DNA from: Tubulanus polymorphus
Lineage: Eukaryota > Nemertea > Palaeonemertea > Tubulaniformes > Tubulanidae
Direction: 5' to 3'
Assembly (NCBI RefSeq): GCF_964204645.1
Contig: NC_134029.1
Location: 9,290,850 to 9,354,849 of the forward strand
Length of the DNA stretch: 64,000 nucleotides
In this document: piece by piece, positions 21,629-34,127 of the stretch
How the letters are laid out: the number at the start of each line of letters is the position of its first letter
How positions within the stretch are numbered: position 1 is the first letter of the stretch
Position numbers and translations under genes: made by a program
Notes under the pieces: model-generated
Seen by the model: only the letters and a program-made list of their open reading frames with translations
Database searches by the model: none
What the model was told of the DNA's origin: nothing

Positions 21629-23020
21629 ACTTAGTCGCAACTGGTACGGACCCGTATACGCTAACCTCCGCAAATTATTCATACGTACACCGTACCACAG
21701 CGCCACCTAGACTATACACAGTACCACCTACACAGGAAGTTGTTTGACACCAGACTGCAGAAGAATGGCGGCGGTTTTGGAAGTGCCGTCTGTTTATATT
21801 AAAAAAAATGCAACTTTTGGATGTTACGAGGATCTCGAAAAAAATATGGTTTTGTCGAACTTGTTCTTTTATGCAGTGATGCAAGATATTCACATGTGTA
21901 TATAATATTTCTTAAATGATGTTAGATGTGAAATTCAATTTTTATTTGTAATAATACTTCTCATGATGATTTTCTTATAATAGTTTATGACTAGTTCTTA
22001 TGACTAGATAATATATTTCATTCCCTTCATTTGTGATAAAATGTTAAAACGATGCGACTGTGCTTTTTTAACCTTCTTATTTTATTCAAATGCAATAATC
22101 CAGTATTAATTATTATTTGCTGTATATAGTATATTTCGTTCCCTTCATTTGTGATGTTAAAACAATGTGATTGTGCTTTTTTAACCTTCTTATTTTATTT
22201 AAATGCAATAATCCAGTATTAATTTTTGTCTGCTCTATATAGTATATTTCATTTGTAATAATACTTCCCATGATGATTTTCTTATGAAGATATTCCAGTA
22301 TTGTCCCTATTTACCAGGAATTTTAGGAATTTTAGGGGCTGTAGGAACCATTGATTTTTATTTGTTGTATATAGTATATTTCATTGATTGTGCTTTTTTA
22401 TTAATTTTTGTTTGCTCTATATAGTATATTTCATTTGTGATAAATTGTTAAAACGATGTGATTGTGCTTTTGTAACCTTCTTATTTAAATCCAGTATTAA
22501 TTTTTATTCACTGCATACATCAATTGATAATACTTCTTACGATATTCCAGTATTAATTTGTATTTGCTTTATTTAGTGTATATAGAATTTGTGATACTTC
22601 ATATGATGATTTCTTCAGTTTATTTTTTCTTAATGATAAATTTTGTAACTTAAAAGTTTATTTGAAGTTAGTTGCATTTTAAAAATATGGCAATCGGTTT
22701 TATGATCAGTTTTACCCATTCCCCATCAAATACTGTTGCCTAAATCTGATTAAAAAAGAGTGGCATAGATTTTCTACACAACATCGTATGAATAAAGATC
22801 GTATGCACCATATTCGTATTAATATAGTTTTTGCATATTAATAAGACTGTGCGTATGGATAAACACCGTTTGTGTGCGACGTGTGTATGGATAAACGCGT
22901 ATATACCACGTGTACGAATAATTGCCGTACGTAATTCATGTAGGTGGCGCTGTGGTACAGTGTACGTACGAATAATTTGCGGAAGTAAGCGTACGGGTCC
23001 GTACAAGTAGCCACTTCTTC
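21629..23020. mobile_element. Non-autonomous DNA transposon, 1.39 kb, long TIRs and 9-bp TSD
   Basis: Terminal inverted repeats of about 85 bp (21629-21712 and 22936-23020) share the core GTACGGACCCGTA and CCACAGCGCCACCTA. Both ends are flanked by the direct repeat GTAATTTAT (21620-21628 and 23021-23029). The AT-rich interior carries tandem units of about 117 bp. No transposase is encoded; the longest sensible frame is 46 codons from an ATG at 21765. A 9-bp duplication fits Mutator-type transposition, but the family assignment is inference. Confidence 0.82.
22015..22600. repeat. Tandem subrepeats inside the 1.39-kb element
   Basis: A unit containing TTCATTTGTGAT, GTGCTTTTTTAACCTTCTTA, GCAATAATCCAGTATTAAT and TATATAGTATATTTC recurs two and a half to four times. 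The first two copies are nearly identical and about 117 bp apart; later ones are shortened. Confidence 0.75.
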
Positions 23021-23029
23021 GTAATTTAT

Positions 23030-23068
23030 TAATTACTGGCCCGGGTTCGAGTCTCGCTCTATCCGCTA
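23030..23068 (+). repeat. tRNA-like sequence, 3' half
   Basis: B-box-like GGGTTCGAGTCTCGCTC. It pairs in sense with the 5' half at 21581-21628, across the inserted element. Confidence 0.6.
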
Positions 23069-23247
23069 TGTTCTCTACCTCTGCTCTACACACTCTCCTT
23101 GAATTTCTAAGTCGCGCACTACAGTGCGCATGTGCAACTTAAATCAGCCAATCAGAATGATATGTCGTAAATAGCTAGCTAGCTGGTGTGGTATCGTCCG
23201 TCTCTACTACTACTAGTCTACGAAGTCGTAAAAATTGCCTGAGCATA

Positions 23248-24403
23248 GGGGCTCGTATCAGAGTTGTAGGTAATGTAAAAACGATAATCTGTTAATCCAA
23301 CGTATATAGTATATATAAAATATTGATAATCCAGGCATGATATGAAAGCTAATAGCTTCCTGCTTCTAACGAAACCAATCCCGTTAACTTCCGATGAATA
23401 GTTCGTGAATAATATGTCTTTGAACGTGAAATTACGGCCGAAATCGCCTTGACCGAAAATGCTATGACGCCGGTTTTTGCCGATTTCGAAATTTCAAACG
23501 TTGAGTTCGACGCGAAATCCTTCACCGATTTTGATGATCGAGGGCTTCAAATGCGCACAACATTCTATATTTTCTGAATATCGGGGTTGTTTCGTTAATC
23601 CATACGATCTTATAACTATGCATACGCGAATTTTCCGATTTTACGTCAATTCACGAATCCACGCGCGAGCTCAATGATAGCGACTGTCATCTCCCACAAT
23701 GCTTAGCGCAATACCGAACCGAAATGAATTTTATTTCCAATTTATTTTCTGTGTATATTTACGTGAAATTCAGAATCTATTATAACCGGATCATGTTTAT
23801 TCTAGCTTAAATAAGATAAAACATTATTTGATTGAATTGTTACGAAATAAAATTCACTGCGGACCTGTTGCTAGTTCAAGTTCAAGGTCGCCATTTTGAG
23901 ATCGCGTGTCGAGTACGTGAATTGACGAAAATCGGAAAATTCGCATTTGCAAAGCTGGAATATCGTATGGATTAACGAAACAACCGCAATATTTAGAAAA
24001 TATAGAATGTTTTGCGCATTTGAAGCCCTCGATCATCAAAATCGGTGAAGGATTTCGCGTCGAACTCAACGTTTGAAATTTCGAAATCGACGAAAACCGG
24101 CGTCATAGCATTTTCGGTCCAGGCGATTTCGGTCCGAATTTCGCGTTCAAAGGCATATTTTTCACGAACTATTCATTGAAAGTTAACGGGACTTGTTTCG
24201 TTAGAAGCAGGAAGCTATTAGCTTTCATTATCATGCCTGGATTATCAAAATCAGATGAGAAATAACGAAATAGTAAGCGGCCAAAGTTGAGTTGTTTGTG
24301 AGCGTCGTTAGCCCCCTTGTTATTTTACATATACTATAGGCTATACGTTGGATTAACAGATTATCGTTTTTACATTACCTACCTACAACTCTGATACGAG
24401 CCC
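23248..24403. mobile_element. Foldback element with arms of over 400 bp
   Basis: The arm 23248-23660 (starting GGGCTCGTATCAGAGTTGTA) is repeated in reverse complement at 23905-24403, with scattered differences and about 85 extra bases near 24245-24345 in the right arm. A unique centre of roughly 240 bp separates them. No open frame of note and no clear target duplication. It is a long-TIR MITE or foldback element. Confidence 0.82.
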
Positions 24404-24409
24404 ATGTGC

Positions 24410-27400
24410 CTGTAGTCAGTAACCTCTCTGTGGTTTAGTTTCACGATCGGATATTTTCAAAAACCACAGTCAGGAATGGGAAGGTCATTTTTGTATGAAA
24501 TCTTCGTCAGCCAATTTGACTGACGAGTAATTTGCCTGGCATTTCATTGTCTCTTAAGATATCTGTCTAATTTTTGTTGTAATCGACGCACAACAGATTC
24601 GTAGTTTGTCTGATACCTATAACACCTCACCTGACGATCTTAATCCATGTGCAAATCGGCCGTAAAGTGAGAGTAAATTTCCGTCCAGTCAACAGCTGCC
24701 ATTTTGAAAATTACTGGAGGTGCTGGCACCTGTGGACTGAGGCCAGGACAACAGCACAAACTAACAAAGCGAAACGACGAAATTAAAAAAAAATAAAGAA
24801 ATCAACACTTATTCATATTTTTCTTTTACCAGAAATTTATTATCTCATTATTTGTTATGGAAAACACGAAGATTTGAAATAAAAGTTGGAAAACCATCAA
24901 AAATAAAAATTGTCGTTTCGTCTTGGAAGTTTTATATAAATCCTTGTAGGTCCCCTTGACTTATCATGCCACATGTGCAATACAGAGAAATGGCGGCCAA
25001 TGGCGAAATTTGTGGAGAAATTAATTAATTTCTCCAAATAATGTTGATTAATGACTCGAAACATACATAAAATTGGATTATTTCGAAAGTTACCTGTGTT
25101 AGTTTGTGAATAAAGCCATTAATTGTGGACTGAAGTGAATAGAAAGTATATTTTTGAAGTGTTACTTTTTTCAACCGTGTTTTGGTCCTTGTCATCCCTA
25201 ACGTTGGTATAAGCCCATCCGATTATAAAAAGCTTACCACCAACGATCAGGTAACTAACTAATGTGCCTGACGAGCGGTCGAGCGAATCTAAAAGTAAAA
25301 GCCTACTTACGATGTTCATTTCCAATGACAGTCATCGACATACTTTGCTGCAGCTGTGCTTCATCAAATCAGACACGAAAATCGTTCTAATGTGAAAAAA
25401 ACCCTCACACAAAACATTCGATTCGACGCAATTATTTACCAACCAGGTACTAAAATTCAACTCTTCCGCGACATCTCTTCCCAACACGCGCGCCACCATG
25501 GGAGGTTATTACTGAATCTCATGCGGCAAAGGGAGGCCGGACGGCACATGAGTGAATCGAATCCCAAATCTTGATAATAGAAATTCGAAAATATTTGATA
25601 TACCGGAATATCAAATAGCTACTCATACTGTTCTCCCATACAACACACAATATTTTCATTCACGATAAACTCAACGCACATGTCGAAAATAAAGGGGTTC
25701 GAACCCCACATTATGAGCGTATTCAATAGAGCAACTTTCAGAATTCTGATTACTAATATATCCATTATATGATCGATTCGTCGATGTGGTAGATATACAT
25801 TTTATAGGGTCTTTTTAGAATTTCTTTAATGTACAAATAGTAGGCTATTATCCATATATCGAGGATAAATATTCAAAAGCCAACTACTTCTCGGGGGTGG
25901 GCTGTCGTAGAACCTCAACCGAATACACCATTTGCGTTGCTATAAACGCCAAGAAAGAAGTCAAGACTACACACAGCCAAAAAGTTAATATTTTGGCTGA
26001 AAAACTTCATATATCGCAAAAAATAAGAACCACGCGTATATTTTCAGATATTGAAGGCTGAACTCTTTTTAGATACGCTCTTGTTTTGTGTAGGTTTGAT
26101 AGTCTTCTGCCAGATCCAGATTTTACGAAAAAGTTTAACTCTTCAACATTTAACAAATCAAAATGATTTCATCAATCCGAATCGACTACTAGTAGATACT
26201 GTATATGAATATATATTTAATCATTATTTTAGGCCTAAACAAGGCCTCCATGCTAGAAAGCCTACTTTTACCTGACCAATTGCCTTTTGTTTGGTAACCT
26301 TGTGGAGTACAGTAGGCCTAATTCAGACTTACCCATTTTTAGATTAAACTTTTTCATGAAACTGGACCTTAATTTTAATTTTTCATACACTTTTCGGGCC
26401 TAGTAAGAACAAAATGGCGATAAATTTGCCTTATACTAGGCCTTTAATTGGTTTATACATGTCTCTACCCTAGACACATGAAAATTGACTACCATAGATC
26501 AAATCTATACATGGCTGACTGGCAGCCCTTTTGCTTGCAGTTGTTTTCCTATACATTGTTTAGATTTTTCGAGTGGAGATCCTTTTTAATCAATTTTATC
26601 TCATATGACCCCGTATATGGGTCTCTATCATCATGAGAAAATTGGTCAGTCGAATGTAAGATAACCATCCTGTGACCTTTTTTGCTAATTCCAAGGGTGA
26701 AGCTTATTAATGGATTGCCATTTTTCATTGAAATATATGATTGGTACACTTTTGGGATTTTTAATCAGCCAATTTTCACTCAATCTTACTCTTTTCAGTC
26801 CCCATTATTGTGAAAAAGATTTCTTAACAGGTTTCGATTCATAATCTTGATATTTGATAATTGTTAGCAATTGTCATTGGACACATTTCCTTACATGGAA
26901 TTGGTGTAACCCAGTTTTTTTTTTCTCAGCTGGCTATTATAGCATTCACTTAACCTTCATTGTCCGTCCATTCCATTTGTAGACTGATTCTAGTTTTAGG
27001 AGGTTTTTGATACCGTTCAATTTTATGATGTGGATGATTATGTATCTACTCCAGCCGCAACTGCAGCCCCAAAATTTGGCCGGATTGGAATCAAGATGAT
27101 CGGTCCTAGGGTGTTGAGTTCCTGGACCCCTAGTTGTATCAGTGGGTAGTGGTTTAATGCCTACAGTACAACTTAGTTTGTCACATTATCATTACTGAAG
27201 TTATCTATTCTTTTGAGCCCCGAATTATTTCTACAATTAAGGCCGACTAAGTATAATTCATCATTTGGATAAGTTGTCAACACAGTGATCAACACAACTA
27301 CGATAACTTGAGCAATTGAGACTGCATTATTAGATTTGAAGAAATTGAATAATGTTCAATTTCCTCATCAATTCAGCTTAAATCTTAAATCGCTTAAGGA

Positions 27401-28798
27401 GTTAATTTTTTTTCTGAACTTGCCCTGGGTTTCATGAAAAGTTAAACTAAGATTTTTGTTATTTCTCGTCGACTGACTCGTATATCATCCTTGGCATATC
27501 ACTAGTATATTAGTTCCTTGGTATAGGCCTATACCAGTAGTAGTTTAACCGTGTGTGTATCTAGTGGAATTTAAGACATTTCTGGCTTCTGATAGTGATA
27601 GACCCTTGCGACCAATATTTTTTATGCTCAGGCAGGTTTCAATTGAACGTATTCCAGTTTAGGAATAACAATTCTGGACTCGAAACCCTATCAGCCTTCT
27701 TTCAGGTTTACAGATTATGCTATTCCGAAAGTAGTTAGAGCGTATATTCTGGTCGAATCTGTAGAGACCAATTGACACCTGCCTTAGTAGAGAAAATTAT
27801 ATTCATCTTTATATAATGCTTCTTCCACAGCTGTTCCCTAGTTGCATACGTACATATATCTATAGATCATGAATTCAACTTCTGCGATCAACATGGTAAG
27901 AACGTACCCAAAGTTCTTGTTCATTCAGTTATCGGTGTTGGTTATTGCATGTTTTTTCGGCAGTTTGGTGTTGGAATTTCCTCATTGAATGAACTGCTTT
28001 TTCAACAGTTAGCTTTGTTCACCTTGCAGTGCCTTAATTCTCACTTCACTGAGGTATTGTGGCACAGCAAAATATAATTCTTCTCAATTGGAGTAGAAAA
28101 TATATTTTGCACTAGCACTTTCACTGGCGGATGAGTCGAGCTAGTCAGTGTATTAGATTTGACCTGGTAAAGTGATTTTGTAGTAAGATTTCACTACCAG
28201 GTAAAATGCTATCTCTTTATTCTAATAGCTTGAGATAGACTCATTTATTGTCATACCTAGCTAGTTATACCTAAGCTGCTCGCTATTAACTAGTGGTTTT
28301 GAAGTTAGCTTCACTACGGCTTTCTTTTCACTCTAACTGCTTGTTTGTACAAAGCGCACTTGCATATTGAATGCGTCTCTCTGCTTTGCCAGTTGCTTAA
28401 TTGATAATCAATAGATGTTTGTTTGATTTGATTTTACTTCTCAAACTGCTTAAATCAATAAACTATGACGCTGGTTCACTACATTGGGAATTTTGACTTC
28501 CTCTTTTAGGCTCTAATTCTACACACGTTCAAACTCGAAATTATATTTGCATGAATTTATAAATTGAGAATTAACCTTTAACTTGATTACTGCTATTGAT
28601 TTTACTCGTCAACAACTTGGAGAATCAACAACGATATTTGATATCCTCCAAATCCTTCTCACCGCTAATTTTTCAATGAATGTACGTGTATACACGAACA
28701 CATTATCACCAAAATAAAGGATTCACAACTGATGAAACTTACACTGTTAATGCTATTAATGCTACGAAATTGTCACGCGTACATTTTTGAGATTTGAA
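24410..28798. other. Non-coding interval upstream of the FAM81 gene
   Basis: No supported coding region. It includes the Helitron-like fragment listed separately (26440-26600), a 14-bp palindrome GGGGTTCGAACCCC near 25692, and AT-rich sequence. The 5' UTR exons and promoter of the FAM81 gene probably lie here, but I cannot place them. Confidence 0.5.
26440..26600 (-). mobile_element. Fragment related to the pearl/Helitron-like 3' region
   Basis: CATGTCTCTACCCTAGACACATG, then ATGGCTGACTGGCAGCC, then a TTT-rich tail match in order the reverse complement of 43255-43370 in the element at 42.6-43.5 kb. Only this part is present; no tandem core or terminal hairpin was found. Confidence 0.6.
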
Positions 28799-28870
28799 AT
28801 GACACTAAAACCATCCGATTTTGCTGGTACTTTCAGGGGAATTTTGCTTCCTCCTCTGCCAGTGGTGAAA

Positions 28871-31800
28871 ATGACAACGGTCAGAACGCCGCCTTTGTCT
28901 GCGCGGACAACTTACGGTGATGCGTACGGACGGTTAGAGACACCGAGATTGCGTTCTTCGAATCAACCGCAATATCAAGTAATCGACGTAACGAATAGTC
29001 CGGTTACCGGCAACGCCATCACCAGTATGCCCTTAGTTCCGTATCGTGGCGCCAATCGGCTTGACAATCTTGAGGGTCGGTTGGAGCAGCAAGAAAAAAC
29101 GGCGCGTGCGCTAATGGACAGAGCGATGAAAACGAAAGAGGATATCATCGAAAGTTTGAACTATACACACGGCTCGTGGCAAGAAGAGAAATACTCGAGA
29201 GAAATGCTACAGGAGCATATACGCAGTATAACGGCTGTAGTAAAACGACTCAGTCGTGATATAGAGGTATGTACGTATCAAAGGGCAACTATATGATTTG
29301 TGACATCATTTTGCATGGAAATTGGATATAGCATAGCATTTATTGATCTTTCCCACATAATTAAACATGTATAAGCCTAGTCAAACCTGCTCGATACCCG
29401 CACCATTTAGACCTTGATCTTATTAATTACGCTTGACTTGCTATATAGCTGGAGAATCTAAATTGGCAGTTAAACACTGATGATGATGAAATACAAAGGA
29501 AAACTGTGGTCTTGTCATTCGAAATCATAATTGTCGGGTTTAATTGTCGGGTTCTATTTCTAGAATATAGAGGACCAACTGAAGAACAAGGACAGCGCAG
29601 CAACTGGTACAAGTTCAGCTGTGAAAAATCTTGAAGTGCATCACATTGCTGGCATAACTGATTTGCGAGGAAGGGTGGCGCGATGTGATACTTCAATCAC
29701 GCGTTTAACGGCCGATATTAAAAACTGTTACGACACGGTGAAATTATTCAACGCACAGACGAATGATTCGGCCGGTAAAGTGTACGATCGATTTCAACGC
29801 CTAGAACAAAATGTGAGTACATATTTGCCACGATTGTTATACATGTATCAAATTTCCCCAAATTCATGTACAGTAACTTTACAGTACAGTAACAGTACAG
29901 GGTCTGAATTGGAAAAATTGGCAAAATCGGTCAAAATAATGAGGTCCAGAATTTTCCCATTCATTTTCCCAATAAATTTTGTCTCTAAATCGGAATTGAT
30001 TTTGAAATTTTTTGCATGCAGTGTTTGAACTGCTTATCCTTAAACTGATTCATCATCAGGCTTCAAACAATCAGGCTCATCGGGTTTCTTTCTGTTTCTC
30101 ATTTGCCGAGGGAAAGGCCAGAAAAGAGCCACTCTTCAAAAATGTCTGCTCTCCTGTTGGACCATGTACGAACCTCCATTCTCTGCTTAACATTTTAGAT
30201 AGCTGATTTGAATAACAAACTCGAACGGTCGTCAATGGAGCATGTGATGAAAATCAAAAACGTCGAAGGCGACTCGACGTCACAGTTGTCCATGTTAGAT
30301 ACGAAAACCCGCGCGATTATCGAAGATATACGCAACAGTATTCGTGCCAACTCGGAACACATGGCCAATGAGTTCGAACGACTTGAATCTAAACTAATGA
30401 ACTACATCGATAAAACAATGGCTGTTAGAGATAACCGTCTCGTAAGTTAGATTTCTACAGTAGACTATGCCCAATACAGTATTGACCGGTCTATTTGGTA
30501 ATCCATTCAATAAAAATACATTCTGGTCCTACTATCTGTCAATGTGAAAAATTCTGAAATTCTATACCGGTATTTGTCCATACTGCGTAATCAGTTTGCT
30601 GTTCCCGGTGCTACCACTATAGGCAGAGTACTTTTACCCATATTTTGCAGTCTTGTTATATTGATAATGATTATCATTATATATCATTGATATAACATGG
30701 TCATTGCCTTTATTGAAACTAAGCATAATCGATAGCAATGTTGTAGCTCATGACGTATGTATTCCATGATTTGAAACTAATGATGATTATTATTTGCTTA
30801 TTTGCCAGTGAAGATTGCATGAGAGGAGGTGAACGTATGTCACCCAGTATTACAATGTACAAGAAATGTATGTTCTTGATCGGGCTCCTTCAATTGATAT
30901 TTTCCACGATACATCGCTATGAACCGTGCAGAACTTTTAAACCTTTTGATAAATTCATTCTTCAATACTACACTTGAGCCTAGATGAAAGCAAATTCATG
31001 TATAATTTGTATTTCAAATGAAATTATTGTTGCGAGGTTGTACATGATAATAATGTAGCAACTGTTTCTGAAAACAAAACCTGAAAATGTGTGTCGCGGG
31101 CTTATACCTGCTTGTGAATAATGGATGTGCCTAAATCAAATATTGTTTTCTACCGTAGATAAAATTAGAGGCTGCTGTTGACGAATGGATCAAAAATCTC
31201 AACTCAAGGATTGCTCTATCCGAGGAAGATATCAATCGTGAGAAAGATCGCATGTCTATAATACACAAGGTATGTAATGAGGTAAAATAGTGAAAAGTGC
31301 TTATTTTGGATGGATGGTTCATTCTAAATCTGAATCATTTTCATGCTTTCTCTTCTTATCTATAAATCAGTGGAATTTCGTTATAACATATTTGCTAGTT
31401 ATAATGCAATATTTCATTGTATCCTGTGTACATTTCTTCCTCATTTTGGACGACATCCTCGGGTTGTTAAATGTATCAGAGTTCATTATCATGAGGTTCC
31501 ACTGTAGTTAGATTAAATCCTAGGGGTAACTTAGGTGAAGTCTAAAAAATTTGCCACAGTCTAATAAAAGAATGCATTGTTTAGTTCAATGGACCAGTTC
31601 TAATTTCAACAATTGACTAGTTGAATGGGTATAGATAAAACTAATGTTGTCCAAGGCATTAATTAGACCCACACTACAAAATGATGTTAGTGTATACTTA
31701 ACATGATTCTCATACCAGTATTCCAAAGAAGGTTTTCATTTGGTTTCTTAGGAATTGGATAAGAAAATCGAAAACACAATCAGTGATGGAATAGGACGCC

Positions 31801-31967
31801 AGTCAGCAAATTTGTTGAAATTGAAATCGGAATGTCGGGAGGGTTTCGGTACGGTTCACGAGAGCATCACGAACATGAAAACCGTGATGGACGGAAAACG
31901 ACGTCTGCTTGAAGAACAGCTCAAACGAGAAATCGCTAATATTCGTAAAATGGTAGTTCTCGTGTAA
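28871..31967 (+). CDS. FAM81A: FAM81 family coiled-coil protein (FAM81A-like)
   Basis: Five coding exons: 28871-29266, 29564-29812, 30199-30441, 31159-31269 and 31752-31967, each bordered by GT and AG, all introns phase 0, giving 404 aa (vertebrate FAM81A is about 370). The ATG at 28871 was chosen because acceptor-like AGs at 28836 and 28862 lie just upstream, so earlier in-frame sequence is probably UTR or intron. After a variable N-terminus, LEGRLEQQEKTARALMDRA, HIRSITAVVKRLSRDIE and ITDLRGRVARCDTSITRL are FAM81 hallmarks. Nearly all of residues 80-400 is heptad-like coiled coil, ending KREIANIRKMVVLV. There is no signal peptide or membrane segment. The family's biochemical role is poorly known; FAM81A is reported at neuronal postsynaptic densities. 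FAM81A versus FAM81B cannot be settled here. Confidence 0.93.
31378..31504. mobile_element. Tc1/mariner-like MITE in FAM81 intron 4
   Basis: 127 bp, starting CAGTGGAATTTCGTTATAAC and ending GAGGTTCCACTG followed by TA. Terminal repeats match the better-preserved copy at 59502-59672. Confidence 0.6.
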
Positions 31968-34120
31968 AAATTGACCCCATTGTCGACAAATAATTTTCAT
32001 TTGAGATGAAACTGAACTCATTATTACAGATTCAATCATAAAAAAGCTTCACGAATTTGAGGTCCGTTTTAAAATGGATTCTTCTACCTATGTAAAACCA
32101 GCGAGGATAACTCATTCTCATATTATTTTAATCAATTGTGGAAATCTGATTGCTTATACCAAATTTATAAGAATTTACCTATGAGCCGAGTCCATTAATG
32201 AATCAAATAAACTAAAAGCAATTTGATTGTATGATATCTTTGGGAGATTTATTGGGGGCAGCCAACTTACGTTGGGGTCTAGAATAGTGTTGAAGATAGA
32301 GTTAATCTGGATTTATTTCAGTTATCCCAGATAAAATAATCTGTATTTTCTCGTAGACTGACACTTTAGTAAGCTTTGGCCTAATCAGGCAAAACCAATG
32401 ATGATTATTTTTCAGCCAACAACAGATAAAACTAGTAAGGCTGCCAACTATCCACCCTATAAACAAAATGATAAAAGCTATTGAGCTACTATTTCAGCCA
32501 TAGTGGGAGATTTCCAGCTCATATACTACGGTGGTTAATCATATCGGGGGGCCTTTCCATTAATCTGTATTCTCATTTATTCCATAGAATATTTGCTAGC
32601 CCAACTTGATACGGGTCAACCAGAGTAGACTAGATATGAGTGTAGATTTACCAGTATATGAATAAGATAATGGGCTCAGTGTATTTCTTGATGTTATGAT
32701 TTGTATTTTGCTGTCTCGCACTCTGTCACACTCATGCATTGAACTTAAACAACCAGCAATGTATGTTTGGTTTCCAAATGTTCACATTGTCAGTTTGCTG
32801 ATCTGATGATGTTCATGGGATAATCTACCTCTTGCCATGTGGCCGATCTTCGTGAAGCAGATCTTCATGGCAAGACAGTGGCGTCTACTGTATTGTATTC
32901 AATGAATGTATGTTACTTTTAATGTATTTTTTATTTTGTAAAGAATATTTTATCAAAGAACAAGGAAATGCCATTTGTATTTTGGACCTGCCAATCATAA
33001 TGTAAATATTGTTGGATGATATATGGTATGAGGTATTGTAGAAGTCTGACCAATGAGCAATGAGATCCGTCCAATGAGAACTAAGATAACCTCACTTGAT
33101 TTAACCTTGCATTGAAAAAGTATATGAGATTAAAAATGTATGAGTAGTTAGTTACTTAATTGTTGGTGGTCAGCTTTTATGATCAGATACTTCTAAATGG
33201 TCTGTAATAATAGCCAATCCTGATATTAAACCAAAGATAGGTTATTAAGATGGATGGTGGTGTCATAACTTTCTACTTTATGTACCCTGTACTAGTGAAT
33301 GGGGTGGAATGGTTTTTCACATAACTCTTAACCTCAGAAATTGTTGTGAGGAAAACTGAAATAACCAGATGGTACTCGGACGATAAAGTTTGACTTTTGT
33401 ACCAAGACAGATTTGTCATTATACTTTATAATCAAACTCACTCCTAACATTTTAAGCCAAGTGAAAAACTAACTGTGATATTATATTGGGTATAGGTTTA
33501 CTAAGAACTTTCTTGTTTAAATTATCTAATCAATTTTGGGCCATCAGCCAAAAGTTTTGTTTAATATCGACCGATTCTAATTCTATGGCAACGATATTGA
33601 TTTTACTTGTTATTAACATGGCGTAACCAGAACCCGGATAATTTGTATCATACAATCAAATGATACAATTGTATTTTTAAATGATTATACTTATATCAGA
33701 TTAAACCATCAATTCTATTTATGAAAATGTATGTACCGATATACATGGATATAATTTTGTCGAATATATTGTTTCTATAAATAAATTTACCAGTATTTTA
33801 CATAAGAGTTTCCTAATTTTTATCGAAGAACATCACAATGAGGTCACAATCGTCAACATGAACGTGCGTTACATGTTATCTCTCAGTAGTCACTAATTGA
33901 CGTCATTATCATATTTGTCTTCTACAGTAGGCTCTGTTCACCCAGAAGTCATTGCCACGGATAATCGTGTACCTCGGACTAAATAAATCGATTCATCTTG
34001 ACTAAGTCAACGACCAATCTCTACTCTGACTGCCTCAGAATTTCTGTACCTAGGAGAGATTTTCCACAGGCCCTGTCCTAAAATAAAATTGGATTAACAC
34101 TAAATTTGAAAAGGAAACAT
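31968..34120. other. FAM81 3' UTR and intergenic space
   Basis: No coding region. AATAAA on the + strand at 33780-33785 (with an earlier one near 32205) could end the FAM81 transcript. TTTATT at 34122-34127 is an AATAAA on the - strand for the facing tetraspanin transcript. Confidence 0.45.
33780..33785 (+). terminator. Candidate poly(A) signal, FAM81 gene
   Basis: AATAAA, 1.8 kb after the stop codon. A nearer AATAAA at about 32205 is an alternative. Confidence 0.35.
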
Positions 34121-34121
34121 T

Positions 34122-34127
34122 TTTATT
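34122..34127 (-). terminator. Candidate poly(A) signal, tetraspanin gene
   Basis: AATAAA on the - strand, about 1.9 kb past the tetraspanin stop codon. The implied long 3' UTR (34.1-36.0 kb) contains no other feature. Confidence 0.35.

Noticed and set aside
25685-25705. GGGGTTCGAACCCC as a tRNA B box
   Set aside because: It is a perfect palindrome with no A box or cloverleaf around it.
28799-28870. Upstream in-frame start for FAM81 (MTLKPSDFAG...)
   Set aside because: Two acceptor-like AGs (28836, 28862) lie between it and the 28871 ATG, and the extra residues have no FAM81 similarity. It cannot be fully excluded.
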